The notes below the pieces were generated by a model. The model ran no database searches. It saw only the letters and a list, made by a program, of their open reading frames with translations, and was not told the DNA's origin. A stretch of 64,000 nt of DNA from SZUA-592 sp041556555 (GTDB lineage Bacteria > Pseudomonadota > Gammaproteobacteria > Eutrophobiales > Eutrophobiaceae). The stretch is from assembly GCA_041556555.1 (NCBI GenBank), contig JBFFIE010000002.1, positions 82,092-146,091 on the forward strand. The letters run 5' to 3'. Within the stretch, counting starts at the first letter, position 1. The number at the start of each line of letters is the position of its first letter. Shown here piece by piece: positions 52,081 through 61,231 of this stretch. The position numbers and the translations under genes were made by a program.

Positions 52081-53226
52081 CTATTCCTGAAATGAATAAG
52101 CGGCAAGGGTACCATCACTGGAATAAAAATATACGGTTCCGGCGTGGACCACCGGGGCCGCAATGATCCGATTATCAGAGAGCCGATCCCGGGCCACGAT
52201 CTCCCCTGTGGCTTTGTCCAACCAGTGCAAGTAACCCTCGATGTCGCCCACGGCAATCAGGTTGCCATGAACAGCGGGAGCAGTGACGGCACGGGCTGCC
52301 AGTTTCTCCAGTTTCCAGATAGAGTTGCCGTTGAAGCGATCCAGCGCCCAGACATTGCTGTCATCGTCGGTGATGTAAACATTAGAACTGTCCACACTGA
52401 GCCCGGTATGGGTTGAGATTTCCCGGGTCCAGAGAATACTACCGGCTACCAGCGACAGGGCCGCAAGCCGACCCTGGAAGGTTGCTACAAAGATCACGCC
52501 ACTGTCGATCACCGGTTCTGCATCGATGTCGACCATGCGTTCCAGTTCAGAACGTCCCGAGCCGAGAGCGATGCGGGTTTCCCAAACCAGTTTCCCCGTC
52601 TGCTCCTCGAGGGCCACAAGCCGGCCCTCGTCATAGCCAACGATGACCAGCTCTTCATCAATGATCGGTGCACTGGTACCACGCAGGCTGAGTGCGGGCA
52701 CTGATTGCTCATAAGTCCAGAGTTTCTGGCCGGTACTGGCATTCAGGCCCACGGTTTTACCGTCAATAGTCCGGGCCACCACGATATCAGCGGAGACGGC
52801 AGGCGCCGCAAGCACCTCGCTGGACACCGGGACGCGCCAGACAAGTTTGCCGGATTCAGCATCGATCGCGATAACCTCTGCATCACCCGAGCCCACCAGA
52901 ACCAGGTTTTCTCCGACCCCCGGGCCGCCGGTCAGGTAAGTATCAGTGTCAAATTGCCACAGGCGTTTCCCGGTCTCGGCATCATATGCCACTACCTTGC
53001 CGTTACTGTTGGCAACAAAGACTTTATTTTCCGAGTAGACCGGCCCGAGGTTGAGGTAAGCTTCATCCGCACCGCCACCGGCATCCCTGGACCAGTTTTC
53101 CTTGATGCTGACGGTATTTTCGATCTCTTCCAGTGGAGTGGGTGGGATGGCATTGTCCTCGTCTCCGAAATACGCGCACGCGCACAGGGACAAGGTCAGC
53201 AACAGGACAACTGGAGTGCGGATCAT
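52081..53226 (-). CDS. bamB: Outer-membrane assembly lipoprotein BamB
   Basis: Eight-bladed beta-propeller lipoprotein of the BAM complex that helps hand substrates to BamA. Signal with Cys15/Cys17 (LSLCACAY; lipidated Cys most likely 17). PQQ-like blade repeats include GKVVAYDAETGKRLWQFDTD and GEVIARDRLSDNRIIAAPVV. 381 residues. Overlaps no gene; three bases after yfgM. Confidence 0.94.
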   Translation of the reverse strand: MIRTPVVLLLTLSLCACAYFGDEDNAIPPTPLEEIENTVSIKENWSRDAGGGADEAYLNLGPVYSENKVFVANSNGKVVAYDAETGKRLWQFDTDTYLTGGPGVGENLVLVGSGDAEVIAIDAESGKLVWRVPVSSEVLAAPAVSADIVVARTIDGKTVGLNASTGQKLWTYEQSVPALSLRGTSAPIIDEELVIVGYDEGRLVALEEQTGKLVWETRIALGSGRSELERMVDIDAEPVIDSGVIFVATFQGRLAALSLVAGSILWTREISTHTGLSVDSSNVYITDDDSNVWALDRFNGNSIWKLEKLAARAVTAPAVHGNLIAVGDIEGYLHWLDKATGEIVARDRLSDNRIIAAPVVHAGTVYFYSSDGTLAAYSFQE

Positions 53227-53229
53227 GTC

Positions 53230-53865
53230 CTAGTCCTGGGGCTTGCTGTTATCAAACTTCAGCTGTAATAGTGAACCTTCCTTAATGTTAGTTTTTACTG
53301 CAGCCAGTGCCGTTTGATAGGCAGCATGAGCATCATCTTTACGCCCAAGCTGGATGTATATATCCCCCTTGAGTTCCTGGTAAGCGACGGAGAATTTTCC
53401 CGGCTTGCCTGCCTCCAGCAGGGCCAATGCTTCATCCGGTTTGCCGCTATCCAGTAACAGGCGGGCCAGCCGCACCCGGGCGATCTGTTTCAGGGCGTCT
53501 TCACCGGTTTCATTCATTACAGTTTGCAAGTGCTTTATGGCTGCCTCGGTGTTTCCAGCTTCGGTTTCAATCTTTGCCAGCATCAGTGTGGCAAACAAGG
53601 CATAGGATGTGGAGTCATAATCCTGGATCAGCTGCTCGGCAAATTTTCTCGCGGGTTCGAAGCGATGTTCTCTCATCTCGACCACCAGGTCGACATAAAT
53701 GTCAGATGCCGCCTCGGCCTGCAGGGCCTGATGGTTTTGCCAGCCGCGCCAGCCGAAGATGGCGCCCAGGCCGATCACAACACCGCCGACCAGTGCCCAG
53801 CCGTTATCAGACCACCATTTTTTCAGGGCCTCGATTTGTTCTTCTTCTGTTCTTGTAACGTCCAA
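53230..53865 (-). CDS. yfgM: YfgM family SecYEG-associated TPR protein
   Basis: Inner-membrane protein with a cytoplasmic N terminus (MDVTRTEEEQIEALKKWW), one transmembrane helix (about 24-42) and periplasmic TPR repeats. In E. coli YfgM associates with SecYEG and chaperones such as PpiD. 211 residues. Between hisS and bamB, the conserved location. Confidence 0.92.
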   Translation of the reverse strand: MDVTRTEEEQIEALKKWWSDNGWALVGGVVIGLGAIFGWRGWQNHQALQAEAASDIYVDLVVEMREHRFEPARKFAEQLIQDYDSTSYALFATLMLAKIETEAGNTEAAIKHLQTVMNETGEDALKQIARVRLARLLLDSGKPDEALALLEAGKPGKFSVAYQELKGDIYIQLGRKDDAHAAYQTALAAVKTNIKEGSLLQLKFDNSKPQD

Positions 53866-53921
53866 GCTTATCTCCTGTCTTTTCGGGAATGGTCAAACAA
53901 AGCGGCGATCATAATTGCGCA

Positions 53922-55205
53922 TCAGCACAAGTTCAATTTTGTAGCCAGCCTGTTTTTCAGCCAGCCCGGTAGTTCCTCCTGTTGCAGGTTCAACTGAACC
54001 TCGTTATCACGCAGTGATTTTATGCCAATTGCTTGATTTTCATATTCTTCCTCGCCCAGGACGAGCGCCAGCATGGCGCCGGACTTGTCGGCCTTCTTGA
54101 ATTGCGATTTGAAACTGCCACCACCACAAATCGTCAACAGCCGTAAGCCGGGGAGCTGGTCACGGAGCTCTTCTGCCAGTTTCAGGCCCCGGTTTGCAGC
54201 ACTGCCCTCGGCCATGACCAGGCAGGCGTGTGGTGGTTCTGTTGGCAGGCCGTCCTGCAGGTTGACCAGCTCGAGCAGACGCTCCAGTCCCATTGCACAG
54301 CCAATGGCCGGGGTCGGCTTGCCACCAAAGTGTTCGACCAGACCGTCAAATCGCCCGCCGGCACAGACGGTACCCTGTGCGCCAAGTTGATCGGTGGTCC
54401 ATTCAAATACAGTCCGGGTGTAATAATCCAGGCCGCGAACCAGTTGGGGGTTCAGCCGGTAATGCACCCCGGTCTGCTCAAGTAGGGACTTGAGTGCCTC
54501 GAAATGATCCACCGACTCATTATCTATATGTTCCGGCAGGGCGGGTGCTGAATTTATCAGTTGTTTCATGTCGGGATTTTTGCTGTCGAGAATACGCAGG
54601 GGATTTGTCTCCAGGCGTCTCAGGCTGTCCTCGTCCAGGGCCTTGCGGTTATCGTTGAAATACGCCACCAGCAATTCCCGGTAGGCCAGACGCGATTCGA
54701 CTGTACCCAGCGTATTGAGTTCGAGCTGCATATCCAGTCGCAAGGCCTGCAGGATCCGGGTACAGATCAGGATCATCTCGGCGTCGACATCGGGTCCGGG
54801 CATGCCAAAGGCCTCCAGGCCGACCTGGTGAAATTGACGCTGCCGGCCTTTTTGGGGCCGTTCATGACGGAACATGGCGCCGATGTACCAGAGTTTTTGT
54901 TGCTGGTTATGAAACAGGCCATGCTCCATACCGGCCCGCACACACCCGGCCGTGCCCTCCGGACGCAAGGTCAGGGATTCCTGGTTTCGATCAAGGAAGC
55001 TGTACATCTCCTTGGCAACGATGTCGGTCAATTCGCCAATGGAGCGTTGGAAGAGTTCAGTTTTTTCAAGAATAGGAAGCCGGATTTCCTGATAACTGTA
55101 TTGGCGGATGATATTGATGATGGTGTTTTCCAGCCGACGCCAGGCAACGGACTGCTCGGGCAAGACATCATGCATTCCACGAATTGCCTGAATTTTGCCG
55201 GACAA
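53922..55205 (-). CDS. hisS: Histidyl-tRNA synthetase
   Basis: Class II aminoacyl-tRNA synthetase, 427 residues. Motif 2 LWYIGAMFRHERPQKGRQRQF, the His-binding LVRGLDYYTRTVFEW and motif 3 GCAMGLERL are all intact; C-terminal anticodon-binding domain follows. The usual neighbour ispG is absent between it and rodZ. Confidence 0.97.
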   Translation of the reverse strand: MSGKIQAIRGMHDVLPEQSVAWRRLENTIINIIRQYSYQEIRLPILEKTELFQRSIGELTDIVAKEMYSFLDRNQESLTLRPEGTAGCVRAGMEHGLFHNQQQKLWYIGAMFRHERPQKGRQRQFHQVGLEAFGMPGPDVDAEMILICTRILQALRLDMQLELNTLGTVESRLAYRELLVAYFNDNRKALDEDSLRRLETNPLRILDSKNPDMKQLINSAPALPEHIDNESVDHFEALKSLLEQTGVHYRLNPQLVRGLDYYTRTVFEWTTDQLGAQGTVCAGGRFDGLVEHFGGKPTPAIGCAMGLERLLELVNLQDGLPTEPPHACLVMAEGSAANRGLKLAEELRDQLPGLRLLTICGGGSFKSQFKKADKSGAMLALVLGEEEYENQAIGIKSLRDNEVQLNLQQEELPGWLKNRLATKLNLC

Positions 55206-55265
55206 AGTCGTCTCCCGAGATTGCTTATCGTGTTACGAAAAAAATGAATGGATTAAGGTACGGCG

Positions 55266-56192
55266 TTATTCTAAAGCCGTGTCATTTCCCAGTATCAACC
55301 GGGACACTCCAGAGCTTGAGTAGCGTGCCGGTTCGACCTCCTTGCCGTTATACAGAATACTGACACCGGGAGTGTTCCCCAACAACAGGTTCAGTGGTCC
55401 GGTCCCCTCGACCCGGATAACTTCCCCGGCCTCGGCAAGCCCCATATACAACTGCTCATCATAGGCGTCATAGACTTCAATCCAGGATTCCTCGTTAACA
55501 CTCAGTCTGACCGTAACCGGCTTCCCGGCCGTTCGCTGGACTTTCGGTGTACTACTCAGCATCCGGCCTTCGGGCAGGTCTATGGTACTGATAATCTCAT
55601 CTGATAGCCTGCCGATAGCGTCCGGTGCCTGGGACTCGACGGGTTCGGTATCAGGCAGTTCTTCATAAGCCGGATAATAATGGACCACATGACCCTCATC
55701 AGCATATTCCGATGTGGGGCTGTCCGGAGGCGCAACAGCACCAGAATTCTGAGAATCAGATGCCGGGTTTTTCTCGACCACGTAATGGCTCTGCAACCAG
55801 GCCAGCAGCAGCAGGGCAAAGATGAATGTGATCAGATAAGTCACGGCCTTTACCGGCAGCGTCTTGCTGTGCATGAGTTCTGTTTTGTTGACCTCGGCAA
55901 TGATTTCAGGCGGCTGTTCGGTCTGTTCACGATCATTGTCGTAGACCTGAACCACCAGTTCGGGGTTGAGATCCACTGCTTTGGCATAACTTCGAAGATA
56001 ACCCCTGACATAGGTAGAAGCCGGCAATTTATTGACGTCGTCCTGTTCAAGAGCCTGTATGGTCTCCTGTTGCAGGTTCAGGCGATGGGCAATGTCCTTT
56101 ACCTCCAGCCCCTTGCGCTCACGCGCATGGCGCAACAGCGATCCTGCCGTGTCTTGGTCCCTGACCTCGCCTTGTGAATGGTATTCACTCAT
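55266..56192 (-). CDS. rodZ: Cytoskeletal membrane protein RodZ
   Basis: Links MreB to the elongasome. Order: cytoplasmic helix-turn-helix (residues 14-80, GSLLRHARERKGLEVKDIAHRL), one transmembrane helix (about 115-133), acidic/Pro-rich periplasmic linker, and a C-terminal DUF4115 beta domain (NEESWIEVYDAYDEQLYMGL). 308 residues. Confidence 0.93.
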   Translation of the reverse strand: MSEYHSQGEVRDQDTAGSLLRHARERKGLEVKDIAHRLNLQQETIQALEQDDVNKLPASTYVRGYLRSYAKAVDLNPELVVQVYDNDREQTEQPPEIIAEVNKTELMHSKTLPVKAVTYLITFIFALLLLAWLQSHYVVEKNPASDSQNSGAVAPPDSPTSEYADEGHVVHYYPAYEELPDTEPVESQAPDAIGRLSDEIISTIDLPEGRMLSSTPKVQRTAGKPVTVRLSVNEESWIEVYDAYDEQLYMGLAEAGEVIRVEGTGPLNLLLGNTPGVSILYNGKEVEPARYSSSGVSRLILGNDTALE

Positions 56193-56197
56193 CTGGA

Positions 56198-56953
56198 TTA
56201 TTTCAGGCCGGACTCTTGCAACAATCTGGCTTCTTCTGACCTCGGAAAGTTGTTTCTCAGGGATAATGCATAACTTGAGAGGGTATCCTTGTCACCCAGT
56301 TCTTTCTCGATTTGTATACCCAGCCACAGAGTTTTGGCAGTATGTTTGCCGACCTCGAGATAACGTTGCAGATATGCCCGGGCCGACAGGTAATTGCCAT
56401 TATCATAGGAAAGTTGTGACATTTGCAGCAAGGCAATGGCTACTCTCGGGTTGATATTCAATGCCTCTCTGAAGTGTGTCTCCGCTACCTCCACATTACC
56501 GCTTTTAAGCGCACAGGTACCGGCATTGGTCAGCGACATCTCCGGTGTTTCATAGAGTGGATTACCAGCGGCCTTGAGGAAGGCTTTCTCCGCATCTTCA
56601 TAGCGTTCTTCGGCACAGAGTAATTGCCCATAATTATTTAATGTATGTGGATCAGCGGGATTGATTCGAAGGGCGCGTTTAAAATAGCCCTCGGCCTCTT
56701 TGGGTTTTCCCAGTTTTTGATACAAAATCCCGAGGGCGTTATAGGTTGGTGGATATTTCGGATCGGCTTCCAGGGCCCTGTTCAGTTTATTCAGGGCCTT
56801 CTCGTAGTCGCCCCGTTTGAGATATTCAACGCCAAGATTCAGATTGGTCTCGGCAACGCGATTAGTCTGGCCGGTGACTTGAATGGAATCGGGTGTTTGC
56901 GCACAGCTGGACAGGAGTAGCAGGGAAAAAAGTAAAAAACAGCGATTCCTCAT
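56198..56953 (-). CDS. pilW: Type IV pilus biogenesis/stability lipoprotein PilW (PilF)
   Basis: TPR lipoprotein that lets the PilQ secretin insert and multimerise in the outer membrane. Lipobox LSSC with Cys17, then about six TPR motifs (for example NLGVEYLKRGDYEKALNKLN and NNYGQLLCAEERYEDAEKAF). 251 residues. Starts overlapping the rlmN stop. Suggests the organism has type IV pili. Confidence 0.92.
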   Translation of the reverse strand: MRNRCFLLFSLLLLSSCAQTPDSIQVTGQTNRVAETNLNLGVEYLKRGDYEKALNKLNRALEADPKYPPTYNALGILYQKLGKPKEAEGYFKRALRINPADPHTLNNYGQLLCAEERYEDAEKAFLKAAGNPLYETPEMSLTNAGTCALKSGNVEVAETHFREALNINPRVAIALLQMSQLSYDNGNYLSARAYLQRYLEVGKHTAKTLWLGIQIEKELGDKDTLSSYALSLRNNFPRSEEARLLQESGLK

Positions 56954-58041
56954 ACGGCGTTACCTACCTGATTGCCTTGAAATTTATGCGCGCGGGTTAC
57001 AACCCGACCCGCCAACTGGCCGCAAGCCGCATCGATATCATCACCCCGGGTCTTGCGCGTGATGGTTATTATGCCAGCATTCATAAGGATTTCCCTAAAA
57101 CGATTGATCGACTCCAGTGTTGAACGTTTGTATTCTGCACCGGGAAACGGGTTAAACGGTATCAGATTGACCTTGGCAGGCAAGCCCTGCAGCAATTTCG
57201 CCAGCTTCCTGGCATCTTCAATAGTGTCATTCACATTTTCAAGCATCACGTATTCAAATGTGATGGTGTCTCCCTCATGATGTTCCACAAAGATACGGAT
57301 GGCATCCATGAGGGTAACGATAGGATAGCTGCGGTTGATAGGCACCAGCTTGTCACGCAGTTCATCGTGGGCGGCATGTAATGAGATCGCCAGGCTCACG
57401 TCTGAGTCCCGGGCCAGTTTTTTAAGGCCGGGGACGACGCCCGCGGTACTCAGTGTGACCCGCTTGCGCGACAGTCCAAAGGCATGATCGCTCAGCATGA
57501 GTCTGATGGCAGAGAGGACATTGTCGTAGTTTAACAGTGGCTCTCCCATGCCCATCAGGACGATATTGGAAATCAGCCGCTCGCCGGCTCGGAAATGACC
57601 AAGGGCTTCATTCGCCAGCCAGACCTGGCCGATGATTTCGTGCAGCCCGAGGTTTCTACTGAATCCCTGCTTGGCGGTAGAACAGAAATCACAATCCAGA
57701 GGACAGCCGACCTGGGATGAGATACACAGCGTGCCGCGATCGTTTTCCGGTATAAATACCGTTTCAATACAGTTTTGCCGATCGACCCGGATCAGCCATT
57801 TGCGGGTGCCGTCCTCGGAAACCTGTTCGGTGACAATCTCAGGGAGGCTGATGCGGGCGGTGTTTGTGAGTTTTTCGCGGAGGACCTTGCTGAGGTTGGT
57901 CATCCGGCTGAAGTCTGTGACCCCTTGCTGGTAAATCCACTTGATGACCTGGGTTGCCCGATATGGTTTTTCACCCAGTTCAGAGAAAAAGGCCGTCAGG
58001 CCCTCGGGATCCAGTTCCAGCAGGTTGGTCTTGTCAGTCAC
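56950..58041 (-). CDS. rlmN: 23S rRNA/tRNA adenine-C2 methyltransferase RlmN
   Basis: Radical SAM enzyme methylating A2503 of 23S rRNA and A37 of some tRNAs. Cluster motif CPLDCDFC with Cys113, Cys117 and Cys120; the methyl-carrying Cys is in DAACGQL near the C terminus. 363 residues. Overlaps ndk and pilW by 4 bases each. Confidence 0.97.
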   Translation of the reverse strand: MTDKTNLLELDPEGLTAFFSELGEKPYRATQVIKWIYQQGVTDFSRMTNLSKVLREKLTNTARISLPEIVTEQVSEDGTRKWLIRVDRQNCIETVFIPENDRGTLCISSQVGCPLDCDFCSTAKQGFSRNLGLHEIIGQVWLANEALGHFRAGERLISNIVLMGMGEPLLNYDNVLSAIRLMLSDHAFGLSRKRVTLSTAGVVPGLKKLARDSDVSLAISLHAAHDELRDKLVPINRSYPIVTLMDAIRIFVEHHEGDTITFEYVMLENVNDTIEDARKLAKLLQGLPAKVNLIPFNPFPGAEYKRSTLESINRFREILMNAGIITITRKTRGDDIDAACGQLAGRVVTRAHKFQGNQVGNAV

Positions 58042-58505
58042 CCCGCTATATTACAAAGTTCATCGCTTCTTGACAGTATCTCATCGGGACGGAAGAAAAA
58101 GTCAATTTCGGCGCGTGCAGTCTCGGCACTGTCCGAGCCATGCACGGCGTTGTGGTGACTTTCCGGGTCGGCCGGGTCAAAGGCAATGTCACGGCGAATG
58201 GTACCGGGGGCAGCCTCTTTCGGAAAGGTATTACCCATCAGCTTGCGATAGCGGCCAATGGCATTCTCGCCTTCAAGCACCTGGATCATCACCGGGCCGG
58301 AGATCATGAAATTGATCAGGTTCTTGTAAAACGGGCGTCCCCTGTGAATGGCATAGAAGCGCTCGGCCTGTTGCCGGGTGAGGTGCATCATTTTTGCACC
58401 GACAATTCGCAGGCCATTTTTTTCCAGTCTGGAATAAATATCTCCTATCCTGTTTTTCTCTACGGCGTCAGGTTTGATGATTGATAAGGTTTGCTCAATG
58501 GCCAT
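58038..58505 (-). CDS. ndk: Nucleoside diphosphate kinase
   Basis: Balances NTP pools by phosphate transfer through a His. Start at 58505 gives the conserved MAIEQTLSIIKPDAVEKN; the ATG at 58523 adds six unusual residues. The active-site His122 is in NAVHGSDS. At 155 residues it is longer than the usual 141-143 because of extra residues before the His motif and a short C-terminal tail. Confidence 0.95.
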   Translation of the reverse strand: MAIEQTLSIIKPDAVEKNRIGDIYSRLEKNGLRIVGAKMMHLTRQQAERFYAIHRGRPFYKNLINFMISGPVMIQVLEGENAIGRYRKLMGNTFPKEAAPGTIRRDIAFDPADPESHHNAVHGSDSAETARAEIDFFFRPDEILSRSDELCNIAG

Positions 58506-58546
58506 TCCGATAACTCCCGGCATCTATAAATGTAAAATTAGGCGCG

Positions 58547-58552
58547 ATTATA
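58547..58552 (-). promoter_or_regulatory. -10 element of the ndk promoter
   Basis: A consensus TATAAT on the minus strand 42 bases before the ndk ATG, with a weak -35 (TTTCAT) 17 bases further upstream. It would drive the ndk-rlmN-pilW-rodZ transcript. Confidence 0.55.
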
Positions 58553-58623
58553 CGTAATTGCTGCACTGCATGAAAGTGTTGTTTTTGTGCTGTATGTCAT
58601 TTAATTTCAATAACTTAGGATTA

Positions 58624-58953
58624 CTAGGCTACCTGCACCTGTACATTTCCCTGATTTACCCTGACCGGGAAACTGGGAATATCTTCATAGGCCGGTGGGG
58701 TCAGTGCTGCGCCGTTGCGTATGCAAAAGCGGGCACCATGACGGGGACAGATGACCTGGTCAGCATCAATTAATTCTTCCGCTGGCAAGTCAGAGCCGAG
58801 CAGGGGTGAGCCGTCGTGAGTGCAGCGGTCCTCTATGGCATAGTAGTCGCCGTCAAGGTTGAAGACGGCCACATCCATGCCATTCACCAAGACCAGCCGA
58901 GTTTGACCCTCCCCGAACTCTGATTCGGGGGCTACATCAATCCATTCAGTCAT
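58624..58953 (-). CDS. Rieske-type [2Fe-2S] ferredoxin
   Basis: 109-residue soluble Rieske protein. Cluster ligands Cys44/His46 (CTHDG) and Cys69/His72 (CPRHG) are intact; no membrane anchor. Related to ferredoxin subunits of non-haem oxygenases but found at the end of SUF operons in many proteobacteria, where its role (electron supply to cluster assembly) is inferred. Five bases after sufT. Confidence 0.9.
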   Translation of the reverse strand: MTEWIDVAPESEFGEGQTRLVLVNGMDVAVFNLDGDYYAIEDRCTHDGSPLLGSDLPAEELIDADQVICPRHGARFCIRNGAALTPPAYEDIPSFPVRVNQGNVQVQVA

Positions 58954-58957
58954 ATGC

Positions 58958-59512
58958 TCAGTATAGACCCGTTTCCAGCCGGGCTGCCTCTGACATCATG
59001 CTTTGATCCCATGGCGGATCAAAGGTGAGGTCCACATTTACTTCAGTGACGTTGGGCACAGCGGCCACCTTGCTCTGGACATCCTGTGCCAGAAACTCCC
59101 CCATGCCACAGCCAGGCGCGGTCAAGGTCATAGTGATGTCCACCCGGTTACCGCCATCTTCCAGTGGCGTGATCTCGCAATTGTAGATAAGACCCAGGTC
59201 AACAATGTTAATCGGTATCTCGGGATCATAGCAGGTGCGCAACTCATCCCAGACCATGTCTTCATCCACTGTGCCATCTGCACGAGCTTTTTTCCTGGCT
59301 GCCAGATCCTCTGCTTTTACTTCGAGTCCGATTGCATCGGCATCCTTGGCGGCAATACGTGCCAGATTGCCATTGATGTTTACGGTATAGGATCCACCCA
59401 GAGCCTGGGTGATAAAAACTACACTGCCTTCCGGTAATTTGATCGGGGTTCCGGCGGGGATCAATATAGCCTCGCAGTCACGTTCGATAGTGATTGCTTC
59501 GTTGGGTTGCAT
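58958..59512 (-). CDS. sufT: Fe-S cluster assembly protein SufT (DUF59 / MIP18-like)
   Basis: Aids maturation of [4Fe-4S] proteins. I start at ATG 59512 (MQPNEAITIERDCEAILIP), the typical N terminus, and not at 59587. The DUF59 domain occupies the second half with CYDPEIPINIVDLGLIYN and the conserved Cys in LTAPGCGMGEF. 184 residues. Confidence 0.9.
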   Translation of the reverse strand: MQPNEAITIERDCEAILIPAGTPIKLPEGSVVFITQALGGSYTVNINGNLARIAAKDADAIGLEVKAEDLAARKKARADGTVDEDMVWDELRTCYDPEIPINIVDLGLIYNCEITPLEDGGNRVDITMTLTAPGCGMGEFLAQDVQSKVAAVPNVTEVNVDLTFDPPWDQSMMSEAARLETGLY

Positions 59513-59516
59513 ATTG

Positions 59517-59972
59517 TTATTCCGTCGTAACCGGTGTGGTATCGCCTTCAAGCGCGGAATGCATGGTGTGCCAGCAAAGCGTGGCACATTTCACCCGGGC
59601 AGGATATTCCTTGACGCCGAGCAAGGCAGCGAGCTTACCCAAATGTTCCAGTGATTCCATGTCGCCCTGTTTTTTGTCCATCACCAGATCATGAAACTCG
59701 TGGAAGACTTTTTCGGCCTCGTCACGGGTCTTGCCTTTTAATGCCTCGGTCATCAGGGAAGCAGAGGCCACCGAGATAGCACAGCCGCTGCCATCAAAAC
59801 TGATGTCCTGGATCCGGTCATCATCCATTTTTAGATACAGATTGAGACGATCGCCACACAATGGATTAAAACCTTCTGCCTTATAGTCGGCATTATCCAG
59901 TTTGCCGAAGTTCCTCGGGCTACGGTTATGATCAACGATCACTTCCTGATACAGGTCTTTCAAGTCAAACAT
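59517..59972 (-). CDS. sufU: SufU-type Fe-S assembly scaffold / sulfur relay protein
   Basis: 151 residues. Zinc or cluster ligands Cys39, Asp41, Cys64 and Cys129 plus Cys133; the insert of about 20 residues between Cys64 and Cys129 is the mark of SufU rather than IscU. SufU takes sulfur from SufS. Start at 59972 (MFDLKDLYQE) overlaps the sufS stop as TAATG. Its presence replaces SufE. Confidence 0.93.
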   Translation of the reverse strand: MFDLKDLYQEVIVDHNRSPRNFGKLDNADYKAEGFNPLCGDRLNLYLKMDDDRIQDISFDGSGCAISVASASLMTEALKGKTRDEAEKVFHEFHDLVMDKKQGDMESLEHLGKLAALLGVKEYPARVKCATLCWHTMHSALEGDTTPVTTE

Positions 59973-61231
59973 TACCCGAAGATCTCCTTGCATTTATTCA
60001 GTGCCTTGACCAGCGTGTCTACTTCCCCGCGGGAATTGTAAAGAGCAAATGATGCGCGTGCGGTTGCCGGGATACCAAAACGTTCCATGACTGGCATAGC
60101 GCAATGGTGACCGGCGCGGACGGCAACACCCTCATGATCCAGAATAGTCCCGATATCATGTGCGTGTATGTTTCCCAGCGTGAAAGAGAGTATGCTGGTT
60201 TTTTTCTTCGCTGTGCCGACCAGTTTCAGCCCTTTAATATCACTGACTGCTGCCGCGGCGTAATCAAGCAAATCGTGCTCATAGGCGGCAATGTTATCCA
60301 GGCCAATTGATTTAATGTAATTGATGGCTGCGCCCATGCCAATGACGCCGGCAATGTGTGGTGTGCCAGCCTCGAACTTGTAGGGGAGTTCATTGAAAAG
60401 GGTTTTCTCCAGAGTCACCATCTTGATCATGTCGCCACCGGACTGGTAGGGCGGCATTGCATTCAGCAAATCAGTCTTGCCATAAAGCACACCGATACCT
60501 GTAGGGCCAAACATCTTGTGCCCGGAGAACACATAAAAGTCACAGTCCAGTGCCTGCACATCAATACCGGTATGGGCAGTCGCCTGGGCCCCATCTACGA
60601 GCACCAGTGCATCATGTTCATGAGCCAGATCAACGATCTGTTTCACCGGATTGATCGTACCCAATGCATTTGAGATATGAACAATGCTGACCAGTTTCGT
60701 TTTTGGCCCCAGTAAACTTTGGTAGGATTCCAGCTTAAGATCACCATCATCATTGATCGGTATTACCCTAAGCACGGCGCCAGTCCGTTCACACAGAAGT
60801 TGCCAGGGTACGATGTTGGAATGATGCTCCATTTCCGAAATGATGATTTCGTCTCCGGCTTTCAGATTTGTCATGCCATAACTCTGTGCAACGAGATTGA
60901 TGCCCTCGGTCGCACCGCGAACAAAGATGATTTCCCGGGTTGCCGGCGCGTTGATGAAATCTCGGACGGTTTCCCTGGCTGCCTCATAGGCCGCAGTCGC
61001 TTTCTCGCTCAGTGAGTGAACACCGCGATGGATGTTGGAATTGTAACGGCGATAGTATTCATCGATGGTGTCAATTACCTGCCGGGGTTTCTGTGTCGTT
61101 GCTGCATTATCCAGATAGACCAGTGGCTTGCCGTTTACTTTTTGATCAAGTACCGGAAAATCTGCGCGTATAGCATTTACGTCGATGGAATCGATGCCGG
61201 TTGCGAGTTTTTCTGCGACAGGATTATTCAT
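59972..61231 (-). CDS. sufS: Cysteine desulfurase SufS
   Basis: PLP enzyme releasing sulfur from cysteine. The PLP Lys is in FSGHKMFGPTGIG and the active-site Cys in VRAGHHCAMPVMERFG, a group II signature. 419 residues. Overlaps sufD by 8 bases and sufU by 1. Confidence 0.96.
   Translation of the reverse strand: MNNPVAEKLATGIDSIDVNAIRADFPVLDQKVNGKPLVYLDNAATTQKPRQVIDTIDEYYRRYNSNIHRGVHSLSEKATAAYEAARETVRDFINAPATREIIFVRGATEGINLVAQSYGMTNLKAGDEIIISEMEHHSNIVPWQLLCERTGAVLRVIPINDDGDLKLESYQSLLGPKTKLVSIVHISNALGTINPVKQIVDLAHEHDALVLVDGAQATAHTGIDVQALDCDFYVFSGHKMFGPTGIGVLYGKTDLLNAMPPYQSGGDMIKMVTLEKTLFNELPYKFEAGTPHIAGVIGMGAAINYIKSIGLDNIAAYEHDLLDYAAAAVSDIKGLKLVGTAKKKTSILSFTLGNIHAHDIGTILDHEGVAVRAGHHCAMPVMERFGIPATARASFALYNSRGEVDTLVKALNKCKEIFG

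Noticed and set aside
52705..53268. 187-codon frame opposite bamB
   Set aside because: Shadow of a well-supported gene; translated product has no family pattern. The same applies to 55680-56177, 54561-55247 and 48795-49436.
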